From positions 1 through 64,000 of the forward strand of contig CAZDVD010000009.1 in the NCBI GenBank assembly GCA_964508765.1: 64,000 nt of DNA. Direction: 5' to 3'. Below the pieces are notes generated by a model that saw only the letters and a program-made list of their open reading frames with translations, had not been told where the DNA came from and did no database searches. The stretch comes from JABMPR01 sp964508765 (GTDB taxonomy: Bacteria; Fidelibacterota; UBA8477; JABMPR01). Made by a program: the position numbers and the translations under genes. Position 1 is the stretch's first letter. Each line of letters opens with the position of its first letter. Positions 1 to 9,623 of this stretch are shown here, one piece after another.

Positions 1-24
1 AAAAAGGGTACTACTACCCTTCTT
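1..24 (-). terminator. Rho-independent terminator after leuS
   Basis: Read on the minus strand, the 7-bp stem AAGGGTA/TACCCTT (plus positions 4-10 and 15-21, 4-nt loop) is followed by at least three more T residues that run off the window edge. It lies about 20 nt past the leuS stop codon, so it is well placed to end that transcript. The tail length cannot be judged because the window starts here. Confidence 0.7.
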
Positions 25-45
25 ACACTAATTCATAATAATCAG

Positions 46-2490
46 TTACTTTACTACAATATTAACAATCCTGTTTGGTACGACGATCTCTTTGACGATG
101 ATCTTGCCTTCAGTGTGTTGCTTAATTGCATTTTGCTGGTGGGCTAGCTTCAGAATTGAATCTTTATCTGCATCTACCTCTACCTCAATTTGAGCTCTCA
201 CTTTACCATTGACCTGGACGGCTAGCTTTACCATGTCTTTGACGAGCAGCTGTTCATCATATGCAGGCCACTCAGTATAGACCAATTCATCTTGATGCCC
301 TAATAAGCCCCACATTTCTTCAGCTATATGTGGTGAAAAAGGGTTCAGTAGCCTGAGGAATACTTCTAAAGCCTGCCTTGGAACAATTTCTAATGAACGT
401 AAATGATTGGAAAATACCATTAACTGTGATATTCCAGTGTTAAACGCAAGGCTGTCAAGATCTCCACCTACTTTTTTAATACTGGCATGCATAATAGTTA
501 AGGTCTCACCACGTGGTTCAGCATCACTCAATTCAATGATATTCCCTTCATCATTGATAAAATGTCTCCATAAACGATTCAAAAAACGATATACACCTTC
601 TATACCACTGGTATTCCAAGGTTTAGACCGTTCCAATGGACCCATAAACATCTCATACAATCGCATGGAATCAGCGCCATATTGAGAAACCACTTCATCT
701 GGATTGATGACATTTCCACGAGATTTGGACATTTTCTCCCCATCCATTCCCAATATCATGCCCTGGTTAACCAGTTTCTGGAATGGTTCTTTGGTGGAAA
801 CATATCCCAAATCATATAAGACTTTGTGCCAAAACCGTGCGTACAACAAATGCAGAACCGCATGCTCAGCACCACCCACATACAGATCCACCGGCATCCA
901 GTATTTCTCTTTCTCCAGATCCCAGGCCTCATCATCATTATGCGGATCGATGAACCTAAGATAGTACCAACATGATCCAGCCCATTGAGGCATGGTATTG
1001 GTTTCCCTCACATAAACCTTACCGGATGATGGGTCAACCACGTTTAACCACTCCTTGGCATTCGCCAGGGGGCTCTGCCCTGTTCCTGAAGGTTTAATGC
1101 GTTTAAGCACTGGAAGTGTGAGAGGTAAGTCACTGTCTGACAGAGGGATAACCTCACCCCCATCATGTAGAATTGGAATGGGTTCGCCCCAATATCTCTG
1201 TCGTGAAAACAGCCAATCTCTCAATTTATAATTAACAGTAACTTGACCCTTGCCTGTAGACTCTAACCATTCACCAGTTTTGACTATTGCTTCCGAGGGT
1301 TTGAGATTATTTATGGAAAATAATCCATCTACAGTTGCAGAATTAATCATAAATCCATCTTCAATCTGAGTAAAAGCTTCTGTACTGATATCTCCACCGG
1401 ATACAACTTCCCTTATTGGGAGATCAAACGCCTTAGCAAACTCATAATCTCTCGTATCATGTGCGGGTACCGCCATAATGGCTCCTGTACCATAACTCAT
1501 TAATACATAGTCACTAACCCAGATTGGAATTAATTCTTCGTTGACCGGATTAATTGCATAGGCACCTGTAAAGACACCGGATTTATCCTTAGCAAGTTCT
1601 GTTCTATCCAGGTCGCTTTTATATCCAGCCTTTACCGCATATGCTTCCACTTCAGCTTGCTGCTGAGGAATGGTAATTTCTTTGACAAAGGGATGTTCAG
1701 GTGCCATAACCATATATGTGGCACCAAATAAGGTATCAGGACGTGTGGTAAACACCTTCAGCGATAAATTATGCCCATTGAGAGGGAATTCGACCTCTGC
1801 CCCTTCACTCTTACCAATCCAGTTGCGCTGCATGTCCTTGATGGATTCTGACCAATCCAGATCATCAAGGTCAGACAGTAAACGTTCTGCATATTCGGTA
1901 ATCTTCAACATCCACTGGCGCATGGGTTTTCTGACAACAGGATGGCCACCCCGTTCAGATTTTCCATCAATAACTTCCTCGTTGGCGAGGACTGTACCCA
2001 GTTCTGGACACCAATTAACAGCCACCTCGGCTTCATAGGCCAAGCCTTTTTTGAACAATTGTAGAAAAATCCACTGTGTCCACTTGTAGTAGGCTTCGTC
2101 TGTGGTGTTCACTTCACGATCCCAGTCATAAGAAAAGCCTAAGGATTGAATCTGACGCTTGAATGTGGCGATATTTTCAGCCGTTTTAATTGATGGTGGC
2201 GTACCTGTTTCAATAGCATACTGTTCTGCAGGTAATCCAAATGCATCCCAGCCCATGGGGTGAAGCACATTAAAACCGCGCATTCGCTTGTATCTGGCGA
2301 GAATGTCAGTTGCTGTGTATCCCTCGGGGTGCCCGACGTGCAGGCCGGCTCCAGATGGATAAGGGAACATGTCTAGAATGTAATATTTGGGCTTTTCTGT
2401 ATGGTGATCAGGAGTTTTGAATGTCTTATTCTCATCCCAATGTTTTTGCCATTTAGCCTCAATCTTGTCAAATGGATACCGCTCTGCCAT
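46..2490 (-). CDS. leuS: Leucyl-tRNA synthetase
   Basis: This cytoplasmic class I aminoacyl-tRNA synthetase charges tRNA-Leu with leucine. The class I HIGH motif is HVGH at residues 51-54, inside PYPSGAGLHVGHPEGY. The KMSKS loop (GEKMSKSRGN) lies near residue 586. Between them are a CP1 editing region with the T-rich FTTRPDTLFGATY segment and the WCPELGTVLANEEV stretch typical of bacterial LeuRS. The length of 814 residues is normal for the family. The ATG at 2490 is preceded by a good Shine-Dalgarno (GAGGTAG) about 4 nt upstream. The gene appears to be its own transcription unit, with a hairpin upstream (2514-2533) and a terminator downstream. No T-box leader is visible, although the N gap at 2541-2640 hides part of the upstream region. 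Confidence 0.98.
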   Translation of the reverse strand: MAERYPFDKIEAKWQKHWDENKTFKTPDHHTEKPKYYILDMFPYPSGAGLHVGHPEGYTATDILARYKRMRGFNVLHPMGWDAFGLPAEQYAIETGTPPSIKTAENIATFKRQIQSLGFSYDWDREVNTTDEAYYKWTQWIFLQLFKKGLAYEAEVAVNWCPELGTVLANEEVIDGKSERGGHPVVRKPMRQWMLKITEYAERLLSDLDDLDWSESIKDMQRNWIGKSEGAEVEFPLNGHNLSLKVFTTRPDTLFGATYMVMAPEHPFVKEITIPQQQAEVEAYAVKAGYKSDLDRTELAKDKSGVFTGAYAINPVNEELIPIWVSDYVLMSYGTGAIMAVPAHDTRDYEFAKAFDLPIREVVSGGDISTEAFTQIEDGFMINSATVDGLFSINNLKPSEAIVKTGEWLESTGKGQVTVNYKLRDWLFSRQRYWGEPIPILHDGGEVIPLSDSDLPLTLPVLKRIKPSGTGQSPLANAKEWLNVVDPSSGKVYVRETNTMPQWAGSCWYYLRFIDPHNDDEAWDLEKEKYWMPVDLYVGGAEHAVLHLLYARFWHKVLYDLGYVSTKEPFQKLVNQGMILGMDGEKMSKSRGNVINPDEVVSQYGADSMRLYEMFMGPLERSKPWNTSGIEGVYRFLNRLWRHFINDEGNIIELSDAEPRGETLTIMHASIKKVGGDLDSLAFNTGISQLMVFSNHLRSLEIVPRQALEVFLRLLNPFSPHIAEEMWGLLGHQDELVYTEWPAYDEQLLVKDMVKLAVQVNGKVRAQIEVEVDADKDSILKLAHQQNAIKQHTEGKIIVKEIVVPNRIVNIVVK

Positions 2491-2513
2491 AAACTACCTC
2501 ATTTAAATAAGAA

Positions 2514-2533
2514 GCGCGGAATCAAATCCGCGC
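2514..2533 (-). terminator. GC-rich hairpin between tRNA-Pro and leuS
   Basis: A perfect 7-bp stem (GCGCGGA/TCCGCGC, 6-nt loop) is followed on the minus strand by TTCTTATTT, a weak U-rich tail. The position fits a terminator for the tRNA-Pro transcript. It also lies only 7 nt from a contig end, so it may instead be a dispersed palindromic repeat at which assembly broke. Confidence 0.45.
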
Positions 2534-2540
2534 TACAAAA

Positions 2541-2640
2541 NNNNNNNNNNNNNNNNNNNNNNNNNNNNNNNNNNNNNNNNNNNNNNNNNNNNNNNNNNNN
2601 NNNNNNNNNNNNNNNNNNNNNNNNNNNNNNNNNNNNNNNN
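2541..2640. other. Assembly gap (100 N), flanks not duplicated
   Basis: A run of exactly 100 N separates the leuS upstream region from the 3' flank of tRNA-Pro. Unlike the other three gaps, its two flanks share no sequence, so it is a real scaffold gap of unknown true size. The open reading frames crossing it are artefacts of N codons. Confidence 0.95.
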
Positions 2641-2650
2641 CCAATTGGAG

Positions 2651-2724
<74 letters not shown>

Positions 2725-2744
2725 AATGTCCCTAAAAGCGCGAT

Positions 2745-2773
2745 AGTATATCATTCTCCTTCGCTGTTAGCAA
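2745..2773 (-). promoter_or_regulatory. Sigma-70-type promoter of tRNA-Pro
   Basis: On the minus strand, TTGCTA (2768-2773), a 17-nt spacer and TATACT (2745-2750) lie just upstream of the tRNA. A GC-rich discriminator follows; the string CGCGCTTTTAG (2732-2742) also occurs between the -10 and the tRNA-Leu gene at 43389-43399. The tRNA 5' end is 20 nt after the -10 element. Confidence 0.7.
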
Positions 2774-2805
2774 AAGGATAATTGAGGATTTCCCCAGGGC
2801 TGAGT

Positions 2806-3300
2806 CTATCCGAAGATTTTCACTCCAGTAGTAGTAATAATGGTAACAATAGTTGCACTCATGAGGAGTCCTATAAAGATGGCTACGAACGACTTTCGAT
2901 AAGATAGTCCAAATAGGAATGCTGCTGCTGCGCCAGTCCAGGCTCCTGTCACAGGTAAAGGGATTCCAACAAACACGACCAAACCCAGGAATTCCCAGGT
3001 TTCTATCATCTTTCCTTTACGACGAGTCCTTGCGAATAACCAGGTAAAAAACTTTTCACCTAGTGGCCAGCGCATGAGAAACTTTGAAATCGGTCCCAGC
3101 AGCAGGAGAATTGGGATAGAAATCAGAAAATTTCCAGCCACAGCCCACACAAAGGCGTCATACCATTGCATATCACCAAAAGTGATACCCCATGGCAAGG
3201 CAACTCTAAGCTCCCCAATGGGTGTCATAGCCAATAAAAAGGTAATCCAGCGTGGATCCTGTATAAACTCTTGAAAGAAATGAAGAACAGATTCTACCAC
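2806..3300 (-). CDS. Small multidrug export family membrane protein
   Basis: This 164-residue polytopic inner-membrane protein resembles the Sm_multidrug_ex/COG2426 family. The sequence shows the family's TPIGELRVALPWGI segment near residue 26 and GIPLPVTGAWTGA near residue 115. These are hydrophobic hairpin-like stretches resembling the re-entrant loops of DedA-type proteins. Four or five hydrophobic segments can be counted. The family name implies drug efflux, but the substrate is not established, so transport of small molecules is only a suggestion. It starts with GTG at 3300 and overlaps the end of the upstream glycosyltransferase gene by 7 nt, implying co-translation with that gene and clpC. 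Confidence 0.75.
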   Translation of the reverse strand: MVESVLHFFQEFIQDPRWITFLLAMTPIGELRVALPWGITFGDMQWYDAFVWAVAGNFLISIPILLLLGPISKFLMRWPLGEKFFTWLFARTRRKGKMIETWEFLGLVVFVGIPLPVTGAWTGAAAAFLFGLSYRKSFVAIFIGLLMSATIVTIITTTGVKIFG

Positions 3301-3977
3301 TTAAAACTCCTGAAAAAGGTTCTAATAAATCTTAATGTGTCCTTGAGAAGATTCATATGACTCTCCTCCGACCCATATATAACCGGGATGGGCTGCCAGA
3401 CTAAATGGATTTTTAGTTTTGCTGCATTAAAGAAAACAGCAGATTCAAACTGGAATCCGTCTTCAATAGAATTCCATAAGCGGCTATCAGTCAATGGATA
3501 GCAGCGATACCCTACCTGACTATCCCTCACCCGCAATGAGGTCCGTAATGATAACATCAAACTGGTGATGTTATTTGAAAGTTTGCGATGAAAAGGCATA
3601 TCTTCGACAATCAAATTACGCATACCAACCACCAATGACCCAGGGTACTCTTCAGCTCGAATGATGAAATTGAATATCTCTTTGGGATCATGCTGCCCAT
3701 CTGCGTCCAAAGTAAGGGCATTGTCAAAACCTGCTTCTTTTGCCAGCTGAAGTCCGGTTTTTAAGGCAGCTCCCTTGCCCCTATTCCTGGGATGCTTCAG
3801 ATACGCAGTGTCTTCAAAGTCACCCGATGCTGTCCCATCTGTTGATCCATCATCAATAATTATGATGGGGTAATCAACCAGATCTTTAATTCCATGAACC
3901 AGCCGAATAACAGAATCCCGGCCATTATAGACCGGGATTACGATGACTGGATTTAGTGTGGTCAAGCTGGCTCTCAC
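3294..3977 (-). CDS. Family 2 glycosyltransferase (DPM1/DolP-mannosyltransferase-like)
   Basis: This 227-residue GT-A fold glycosyltransferase resembles polyprenyl-phosphate glycosyltransferases. The sequence shows the N-terminal nucleotide-sugar motif VIPVYNG, the IIDDGSTDGT acidic pair, RNRGKGAALKTGL, and the metal-binding LTLDADGQHDP (DxD-like). No C-terminal membrane segments are evident, so it is probably soluble or peripheral. The sugar donor and the acceptor cannot be read from the sequence. It starts with GTG at 3977, overlapping the clpC stop codon by 4 nt (GTGA), and overlaps the next gene by 7 nt, so the three genes are likely an operon. Confidence 0.85.
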   Translation of the reverse strand: MRASLTTLNPVIVIPVYNGRDSVIRLVHGIKDLVDYPIIIIDDGSTDGTASGDFEDTAYLKHPRNRGKGAALKTGLQLAKEAGFDNALTLDADGQHDPKEIFNFIIRAEEYPGSLVVGMRNLIVEDMPFHRKLSNNITSLMLSLRTSLRVRDSQVGYRCYPLTDSRLWNSIEDGFQFESAVFFNAAKLKIHLVWQPIPVIYGSEESHMNLLKDTLRFIRTFFRSFKW

Positions 3978-6451
3978 TCGTGATTTAGTGAAGCCTCAGG
4001 TTTCGAAGATTTTTTCCTGGCTGATTTTGAATTAGTTACTTTAAAGTTGAGTATCTTATTCTTGACTGATACTGACACAGTTGAGTCTGATTTTACCTCA
4101 CCCCTCAGGGTCATTTCAGCAATCTTATCCTCAATCATGTTTTGGATTATTCGGCGTAATGGTCGCGCTCCATACTCAGTTTCGATTTCCTGATCTACAA
4201 TCAGTGCCTTGGCGCCCGGACTCAGCTTGATCTTAACATTCTTCTCATTGGCGTAATTGCTAACATCCTCGAGAATAAGATCAACAATTTTGATCAAGTC
4301 CTTGCGTATCAACGAGTTAAAGACAAATGAGTCTGTTAGTCGATTGATAAATTCAGGTTTGAAAGTTTCTTTCATCTCTTTGTTTATCTTGGAACGTTGA
4401 TCATCCAGAATGGTCTTATGATCTTTACGATTAAAGCCAATACCAGGCTGGGTAAGATTCTTGACTCCAAGATTAGACGTCATAATCAGAATACAGTTTT
4501 TGAAATCAACAGTATGACCGAGACTATCCGTTAATTGTCCCTCATCCATGATCTGTAATAACATATTGTAAACTTCTGGATGGGCTTTTTCTATTTCATC
4601 AAAAAGCACCACACTATAAGGATTTCGACGCACAGCCTCTGTGAGTGTACCACCTTCTTCATAACCAACATATCCTGGAGGGGCACCTATCAAGCGACTT
4701 ACGTTAAACCGTTCTGAATATTCTGACATATCCATCTTGATGAGTGCTTTCTCATTCTGATAAATATACTTGGCTAATACCTTAGCCAGCTCTGTTTTCC
4801 CAACTCCTGTGGGTCCGAGAAATAGGAATGAACCAATAGGTTTTTTGGGATCGCGAAAACCACTACGAGCACGACGCAGTGCTTTGGCCATAGCATCGAT
4901 GACATGCTCCTGCCCTACTAGATGCTTGGTCATTTCAGATTCAAGCTTCAGCAGCCTCTCAGCTTCGCTTTCAGCCACATCCTGGATAGGAATACTGGTC
5001 ATGAGCGAGACCACCGCTGCAATATCAACGATTTTTACCAGTGGCGGATCAATCTTCATCGCCGTATTCCACTCTTCATTGGCCTCTTCCAATTTCTTGG
5101 TGAGATTTCTTTCATCATCTCTCAATGATGCGGCCAACTCAAATTCCTGATTCCGAACGACGCCTTCCTTTCGAATGCGAAGATTGTCAAGATCTGTTTC
5201 CAAATGAACAATATTGTCAGGAATATCCACATTGGCTAAATGTACCCTGGCACCCGCTTCATCCATAACATCAATAGCTTTGTCCGGATGAAATTTATCC
5301 TGGATATAGCGACTTGAATAGGATACAGCCGATTCAAGGGCTTCATCACTATATTGCACATTATGGTGAGACTCATAGCGATCTTTCAATCCATGTAATA
5401 TCTGTAGAGTTTCTTTCCTGGAAGGTGGCTCTACCATAACCTTCTGGAATCGACGCTCCAGAGCACCATCTTTTTCTACATATTTTCTGAATTCATCAAG
5501 GGTTGTGGCTCCAATGCACTGTAGGTCACCTCGTGCAAGCGCTGGCTTGAACATATTGCTGGCATCCATTGAACCACTGGCTGCTCCCGCACCCACAATG
5601 GTATGTAGTTCATCAATAAAGAGGATGATATCGTCATTCTTTTCCAGTTCAGTAGTCACCGCTTTCATTCTTTCTTCAAATTGACCACGGTACTTGGTTC
5701 CAGCTATCAGAGCAGCCAGGTCCAGTGATACCAATCGCTTACTCAAAAGGATACGCGGGACTTTCTTCCCGATAATACGTAAGGCGAGACCCTCAGCGAT
5801 GGCAGTTTTACCCACGCCTGGCTCACCAATAAGTACAGGATTGTTCTTTTTCCTGCGGGAAAGGATCTGGGCGACTCTTTCAATTTCTTTGTCTCTACCA
5901 ATAACAGGATCCAGCTTCCCAGCTCTGGCGTGGGCAGTCATATCACGACCAAAATGATCGAGAGCAGGCGTTTTGCTCTGTGGCTTACCTTTACCGGGTT
6001 CATTTTCACGACCACCGGCTTCAGGAGAAAACTCCATCTCATCACGGACGATTTCATAATCTATACTGAACTGAGCCAACATATCCGCAGCGATCCCCTC
6101 CTGCTCACGGAGGATGGCGAGGAGTAAATGCTCCACATCCACGACATCAGCGTTAAGATCTCTGGCCTCCTGGTAGGTATTCTTCAGGATTCTTTCAGCT
6201 CGCTTTGTAAAGGGGAGCGTTCCCAGAATCATCGTCCCACCTGATGTGCGAATTTGTTCTTCTATGTGATTTTTAATTTCAGCAGGATCAATATTGAGAG
6301 ACTGAAGGATATCTATGACCTTATTGTCACCCTGCCTGAAGATTCCCAACAACAAATGCTCAGAACCTATATATGCGTGTCCCAGTCTGATGGCTTCCTC
6401 TTTAGAAAGCTGGATTACAGCCTGGAGTTTTTTATGGAAATTTGCTTTCAA
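3974..6451 (-). CDS. clpC: ATP-dependent Clp protease ATP-binding subunit ClpC
   Basis: This Hsp100 unfoldase feeds substrates into ClpP. There are two Clp N-repeats (residues about 1-145) and a first AAA+ module with Walker A GEPGVGKT near residue 210. A middle region contains a UVR-like motif near 420-455, which distinguishes ClpC from ClpA and ClpB. The second AAA+ module has GPTGVGKT near 550. The IGF tripeptide in PGIGFNRK is the ClpP-docking loop, so a peptidase partner is expected although clpP is not in this window. At 825 residues it is a normal length. The tail after about residue 800 is Lys/Ser-rich and not conserved. No mcsA or mcsB neighbour is present, unlike the Bacillus ctsR operon. 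Confidence 0.95.
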   Translation of the reverse strand: MKANFHKKLQAVIQLSKEEAIRLGHAYIGSEHLLLGIFRQGDNKVIDILQSLNIDPAEIKNHIEEQIRTSGGTMILGTLPFTKRAERILKNTYQEARDLNADVVDVEHLLLAILREQEGIAADMLAQFSIDYEIVRDEMEFSPEAGGRENEPGKGKPQSKTPALDHFGRDMTAHARAGKLDPVIGRDKEIERVAQILSRRKKNNPVLIGEPGVGKTAIAEGLALRIIGKKVPRILLSKRLVSLDLAALIAGTKYRGQFEERMKAVTTELEKNDDIILFIDELHTIVGAGAASGSMDASNMFKPALARGDLQCIGATTLDEFRKYVEKDGALERRFQKVMVEPPSRKETLQILHGLKDRYESHHNVQYSDEALESAVSYSSRYIQDKFHPDKAIDVMDEAGARVHLANVDIPDNIVHLETDLDNLRIRKEGVVRNQEFELAASLRDDERNLTKKLEEANEEWNTAMKIDPPLVKIVDIAAVVSLMTSIPIQDVAESEAERLLKLESEMTKHLVGQEHVIDAMAKALRRARSGFRDPKKPIGSFLFLGPTGVGKTELAKVLAKYIYQNEKALIKMDMSEYSERFNVSRLIGAPPGYVGYEEGGTLTEAVRRNPYSVVLFDEIEKAHPEVYNMLLQIMDEGQLTDSLGHTVDFKNCILIMTSNLGVKNLTQPGIGFNRKDHKTILDDQRSKINKEMKETFKPEFINRLTDSFVFNSLIRKDLIKIVDLILEDVSNYANEKNVKIKLSPGAKALIVDQEIETEYGARPLRRIIQNMIEDKIAEMTLRGEVKSDSTVSVSVKNKILNFKVTNSKSARKKSSKPEASLNHE

Positions 6452-6540
6452 TTTATAACCTCAAAATTATTCATGTTTCAACAGGCGCCAATATAGGGCG
6501 TGAACACCTCGAGTGAAACAATGTGTGTATTAGAATTCGT

Positions 6541-7197
6541 TTATGTCAGGGAGATGACTCGATCACAGGCTGCGGAGAGTGATCTACTATGTGTAGCAAT
6601 GAGAAAAGATTGAGCAAACTCCTTCCTCACAGATTGGATTAGATCAATGAGACGCTTGCCATTATCTGGATCAAGATTTCCCGTAGGTTCATCAGCCAGC
6701 ACCAACTCAGGTCGATTCATGAGTGCCCTGGCTATGGCCACACGCTGCCTCTCACCGCCAGATAACTGTGAAGGCTTGTGATGACGTCTTTCATAAACGC
6801 CAACGGCTTCCAGGAGGCTTTTTGCTCGCTTGTTAGCCAGCTTTTTGTCAAGATCAACAATTTTTGCAGGGATCAGCACATTTTCCAGTGCGGTGAACTC
6901 CGGGAGCAAATAATGAAATTGGAATATGTATCCGAGATTTTCAGCTCGAAAAGTGCTCAAGGCTTCATCATTCATATTCATGGGCGATTTATCAGAAATG
7001 ATCAAATCTCCTGAATCAGCTGTATCAAGCGTACCAATAATATTTAGGAGGGTCGTCTTTCCTATACCAGAGGGTCCGTTGATGGCTACTATTTCACCTC
7101 TTTCCATGCTGAGATTAACATTCTTAAGCACATCCAAGCGTTCACCAACTGCGGAATAGCTTTTATTAATATCAATGACTTGAAGGATGGTATTCAT
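6541..7197 (-). CDS. lolD: Lipoprotein-releasing ABC transporter ATP-binding protein LolD
   Basis: This 218-residue cytoplasmic ATPase would power extraction of mature lipoproteins from the inner membrane. Walker A is GPSGIGKTTLL (about residues 41-51), the ABC signature is LSGGERQR, and Walker B is LVLADEPTGNLD, with the H-loop in IATHSRS. The MacB/LolD branch is supported by short length, by NIIGTLDTADSG after the P-loop, and above all by its neighbours: two LolC/LolE-type permeases lie immediately upstream, with an 11-nt gap to the nearer one. An outer membrane is implied. Assignment to Lol rather than to a general MacB-like exporter is by context. Confidence 0.88.
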   Translation of the reverse strand: MNTILQVIDINKSYSAVGERLDVLKNVNLSMERGEIVAINGPSGIGKTTLLNIIGTLDTADSGDLIISDKSPMNMNDEALSTFRAENLGYIFQFHYLLPEFTALENVLIPAKIVDLDKKLANKRAKSLLEAVGVYERRHHKPSQLSGGERQRVAIARALMNRPELVLADEPTGNLDPDNGKRLIDLIQSVRKEFAQSFLIATHSRSLSAACDRVISLT

Positions 7198-7208
7198 AAC
7201 TCACTTCT

Positions 7209-8408
7209 CTATCTTTTGTAATTGATGGCATCCAGGGGTAACAATTTAGCAGCCTTTTTTGAAGGATATCGAATGGACAATTGGACGATGGCAAAAGCCA
7301 CGATTCCGACCATGAGAACTTCATTCCAGATCAACTCAACGGGTAACACCGGTATGAGGTAGATTTCATCTGGCAGGGTAATCCAACCCCATTGTGACTG
7401 ACTCAGCACCAGCAGAGTTCCCACAACAACTCCAAGGACAACTCCCAGAAATGCCACGATAAGCCCCTGCAGGTTAAATATCTTCTGAATATTCGATGAT
7501 TGAGCACCCATGACACGCAGAATCCCGATATCACCTGTTTTCTCAAGCACCATCATCATCAAGGAGCTGACAATATTAAAAACAGCAATCAAGATGATCA
7601 TATTCAAACCGATAAAGCTCCCCCACTTTTCCATACGCATGGCATCAAACAGGGTCTTGTGTTGATCATACCAGGTTTGAACCTCGATTTCTGGAAATGC
7701 TACGTTCAACCTTGATTTGACCTCACCTGCACCATTGAAGTCGTCCAATTGCAGATGAATAACCTCTTTACCTGCAGACTTAAACATCCTGCGACCTTCA
7801 GCGTAGTCAATAATTGCCAGGTTTCGATCAAAGTCAAAGATATCGGATTTAAAAACTCCCGTTACCACAAAATGTCTTTGCGGGATACGAAATAATCCTG
7901 GTCGTACATCAAGGGGGCTCTGTATAGCCACCGTATCCCCAACAGTAAGAAAGAATTTATCAGCAATTCCAGCACCAATAACTATACCTGGTAATTGGTA
8001 GTCATCTCCTTTGAGCCGACCTGATTTTTGCTTATCCATGGGTTGATCGGTCAGGAAGTATTCCCAATAATCCTGGTCGATGGCATGGATGTTCAGAACC
8101 ACTTTATCATCCAGGACTTCCAGAACAGCTTTTCGTTCTGTGCTCTTATATATGGCCAGTGCCTCTGGAACTGTGGATTGGATATCTTCAATGTCAGCAT
8201 CTGACGAAATGATCACATGTGGTATAAAGTTAGCGATACGACGTGTGACTTCGCCTTCGAATCCATTTAAAATGGCCATGGTGATGATGAGTGCAATAAC
8301 CCCCAGGGCAATCCCAACTATGGATATGCCTCCCACCAAACTGATAAATCGGTTGCTCCTTTTGGCAAAAAAGTAGCGACGAGCCATATACCAGTTTAAC
8401 TGACTCAT
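7209..8408 (-). CDS. Lipoprotein-releasing permease, LolC/LolE family (second copy)
   Basis: This 399-residue FtsX/MacB-type permease has one N-terminal transmembrane helix (about residues 22-50, with GGISIVGIALGVIALI). A large periplasmic domain follows, and then three C-terminal helices that begin around GLNMIILIAVFNIVSSL. The stretch VLEKTGDIGILRVMGA is the coupling helix that contacts LolD. It pairs with the adjacent paralogue to make a LolC/LolE-like heterodimer. Its start overlaps the stop of the preceding gene by 4 nt (ATGA), so the two are translationally coupled. Which copy corresponds to LolC and which to LolE cannot be decided from sequence alone. Confidence 0.88.
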   Translation of the reverse strand: MSQLNWYMARRYFFAKRSNRFISLVGGISIVGIALGVIALIITMAILNGFEGEVTRRIANFIPHVIISSDADIEDIQSTVPEALAIYKSTERKAVLEVLDDKVVLNIHAIDQDYWEYFLTDQPMDKQKSGRLKGDDYQLPGIVIGAGIADKFFLTVGDTVAIQSPLDVRPGLFRIPQRHFVVTGVFKSDIFDFDRNLAIIDYAEGRRMFKSAGKEVIHLQLDDFNGAGEVKSRLNVAFPEIEVQTWYDQHKTLFDAMRMEKWGSFIGLNMIILIAVFNIVSSLMMMVLEKTGDIGILRVMGAQSSNIQKIFNLQGLIVAFLGVVLGVVVGTLLVLSQSQWGWITLPDEIYLIPVLPVELIWNEVLMVGIVAFAIVQLSIRYPSKKAAKLLPLDAINYKR

Positions 8409-9607
8409 TCATCCCTCAAGGTATCAGCAGGCTGCAATCGACTTGCTTGCATGGCTGGTACAAGTGATGAAAGTATGGCGAGAACAATAACACCAGCAGA
8501 AATTGTAATGACATCTTCCACCCCAATCAAAATGGAAACCTTATCCATGAAATAGACATCGCTGGGAAGTGAAATGATTCCAAAGGTCGTTTGAAGCCAT
8601 GCTAGAATGATAGATAGGATTACACCGATCAATGTCCCCGAGAGTCCCATCATAAGACCTTCTAAAGCGAATATGCGGCGGATACGTTTTCGACTGGTAC
8701 CAAGTGCCCGCAAGGTTCCTATCTCTGTCCTTTTCTCCATAATAATCAAGATGAGTGTGCTGGCAATATTCACAACAGCAACAATCATGATCAGACTGAA
8801 TATGACAAAAATGGGAAGTTGCTGGGTTTTCATCCAGTTAAACAGAGTTTGATGTCTGTCTTTCCAGGATATTGACAAGTGAGAATATGGAAGTATCTGA
8901 TCTATCTGGTTCATCACTTCATTGGTCAGTGTGATATCTGTAAGAAATACACCAAAATCATCGGTATTTGGACTTCCCGGGAAAAGCGCTTCCATGGTTT
9001 GAGGTGAGCAGTAAAGGTAACTTTTATCGTAATCTATCATCCCTGATTCATATATGGCATGCACTTGTGTAGCCGCGATGGCCGGCAGTCCCATCTCATC
9101 AGTGAAAGATCCCAAATCATAGGCTAATACCTGATCTGAGATATTTATCTCAAGCTGATCGGCTAGCGCTGCACCAATGATGAGACCTGTTTGACTACTT
9201 TCCCCACGGGTATAGTTGGCACTAACCGAATAGAGCTGACTGAGAGCTGTTTCCGGCATCGCTTCAAGCAAGGCGCCTTCTGTGATTCCATTGGCTTTCA
9301 GCATCACTTCTGCTTTATTAATCCTGAATATTTGTTTAACCCCTGGTATCTCGGAAATTTGAGAAATTTTCTCTTCATCCAGGTCGAAGCCTGATTCGAA
9401 TAGCTTTTCAATGCGGATATGAGTATCAAAACCGATGATTTTATCTGTCACAACCGATTCGAATCCGCGCATAACGCCAAGAGCTAGCAGCAATGTGGCC
9501 ACTCCAAGTGCCATCCCCACCATTGTGGTACGGGAGATAAACGCTATAAAGGGGACCCGGTGCTTACCGAAAAGATATCTTGTCGCGAGATAGCCTGTGT
9601 AGGACAC
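8405..9607 (-). CDS. Lipoprotein-releasing permease, LolC/LolE family (first copy)
   Basis: This 400-residue paralogue of the next gene has the same plan: an N-terminal helix (TTMVGMALGVATLLLALGV), a periplasmic domain, and three C-terminal helices with the coupling segment IMEKRTEIGTLRALGTS. Translation starts with GTG at 9607, 16 nt beyond the lysS stop, so prfB-lysS-lol may be one long transcript. With lolD it should form the LolCDE complex that hands lipoproteins to a periplasmic carrier. No lolA or lolB is seen here, and LolB is in any case rare outside Proteobacteria. Confidence 0.88.
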   Translation of the reverse strand: MSYTGYLATRYLFGKHRVPFIAFISRTTMVGMALGVATLLLALGVMRGFESVVTDKIIGFDTHIRIEKLFESGFDLDEEKISQISEIPGVKQIFRINKAEVMLKANGITEGALLEAMPETALSQLYSVSANYTRGESSQTGLIIGAALADQLEINISDQVLAYDLGSFTDEMGLPAIAATQVHAIYESGMIDYDKSYLYCSPQTMEALFPGSPNTDDFGVFLTDITLTNEVMNQIDQILPYSHLSISWKDRHQTLFNWMKTQQLPIFVIFSLIMIVAVVNIASTLILIIMEKRTEIGTLRALGTSRKRIRRIFALEGLMMGLSGTLIGVILSIILAWLQTTFGIISLPSDVYFMDKVSILIGVEDVITISAGVIVLAILSSLVPAMQASRLQPADTLRDE

Positions 9608-9623
9608 TTGTCAGGTTTTGAAC

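Noticed and set aside
2491..2540. T-box or other leader regulation of leuS
   Set aside because: The 50 nt visible before the gap contain only a hairpin and a ribosome site, with no T-box consensus.
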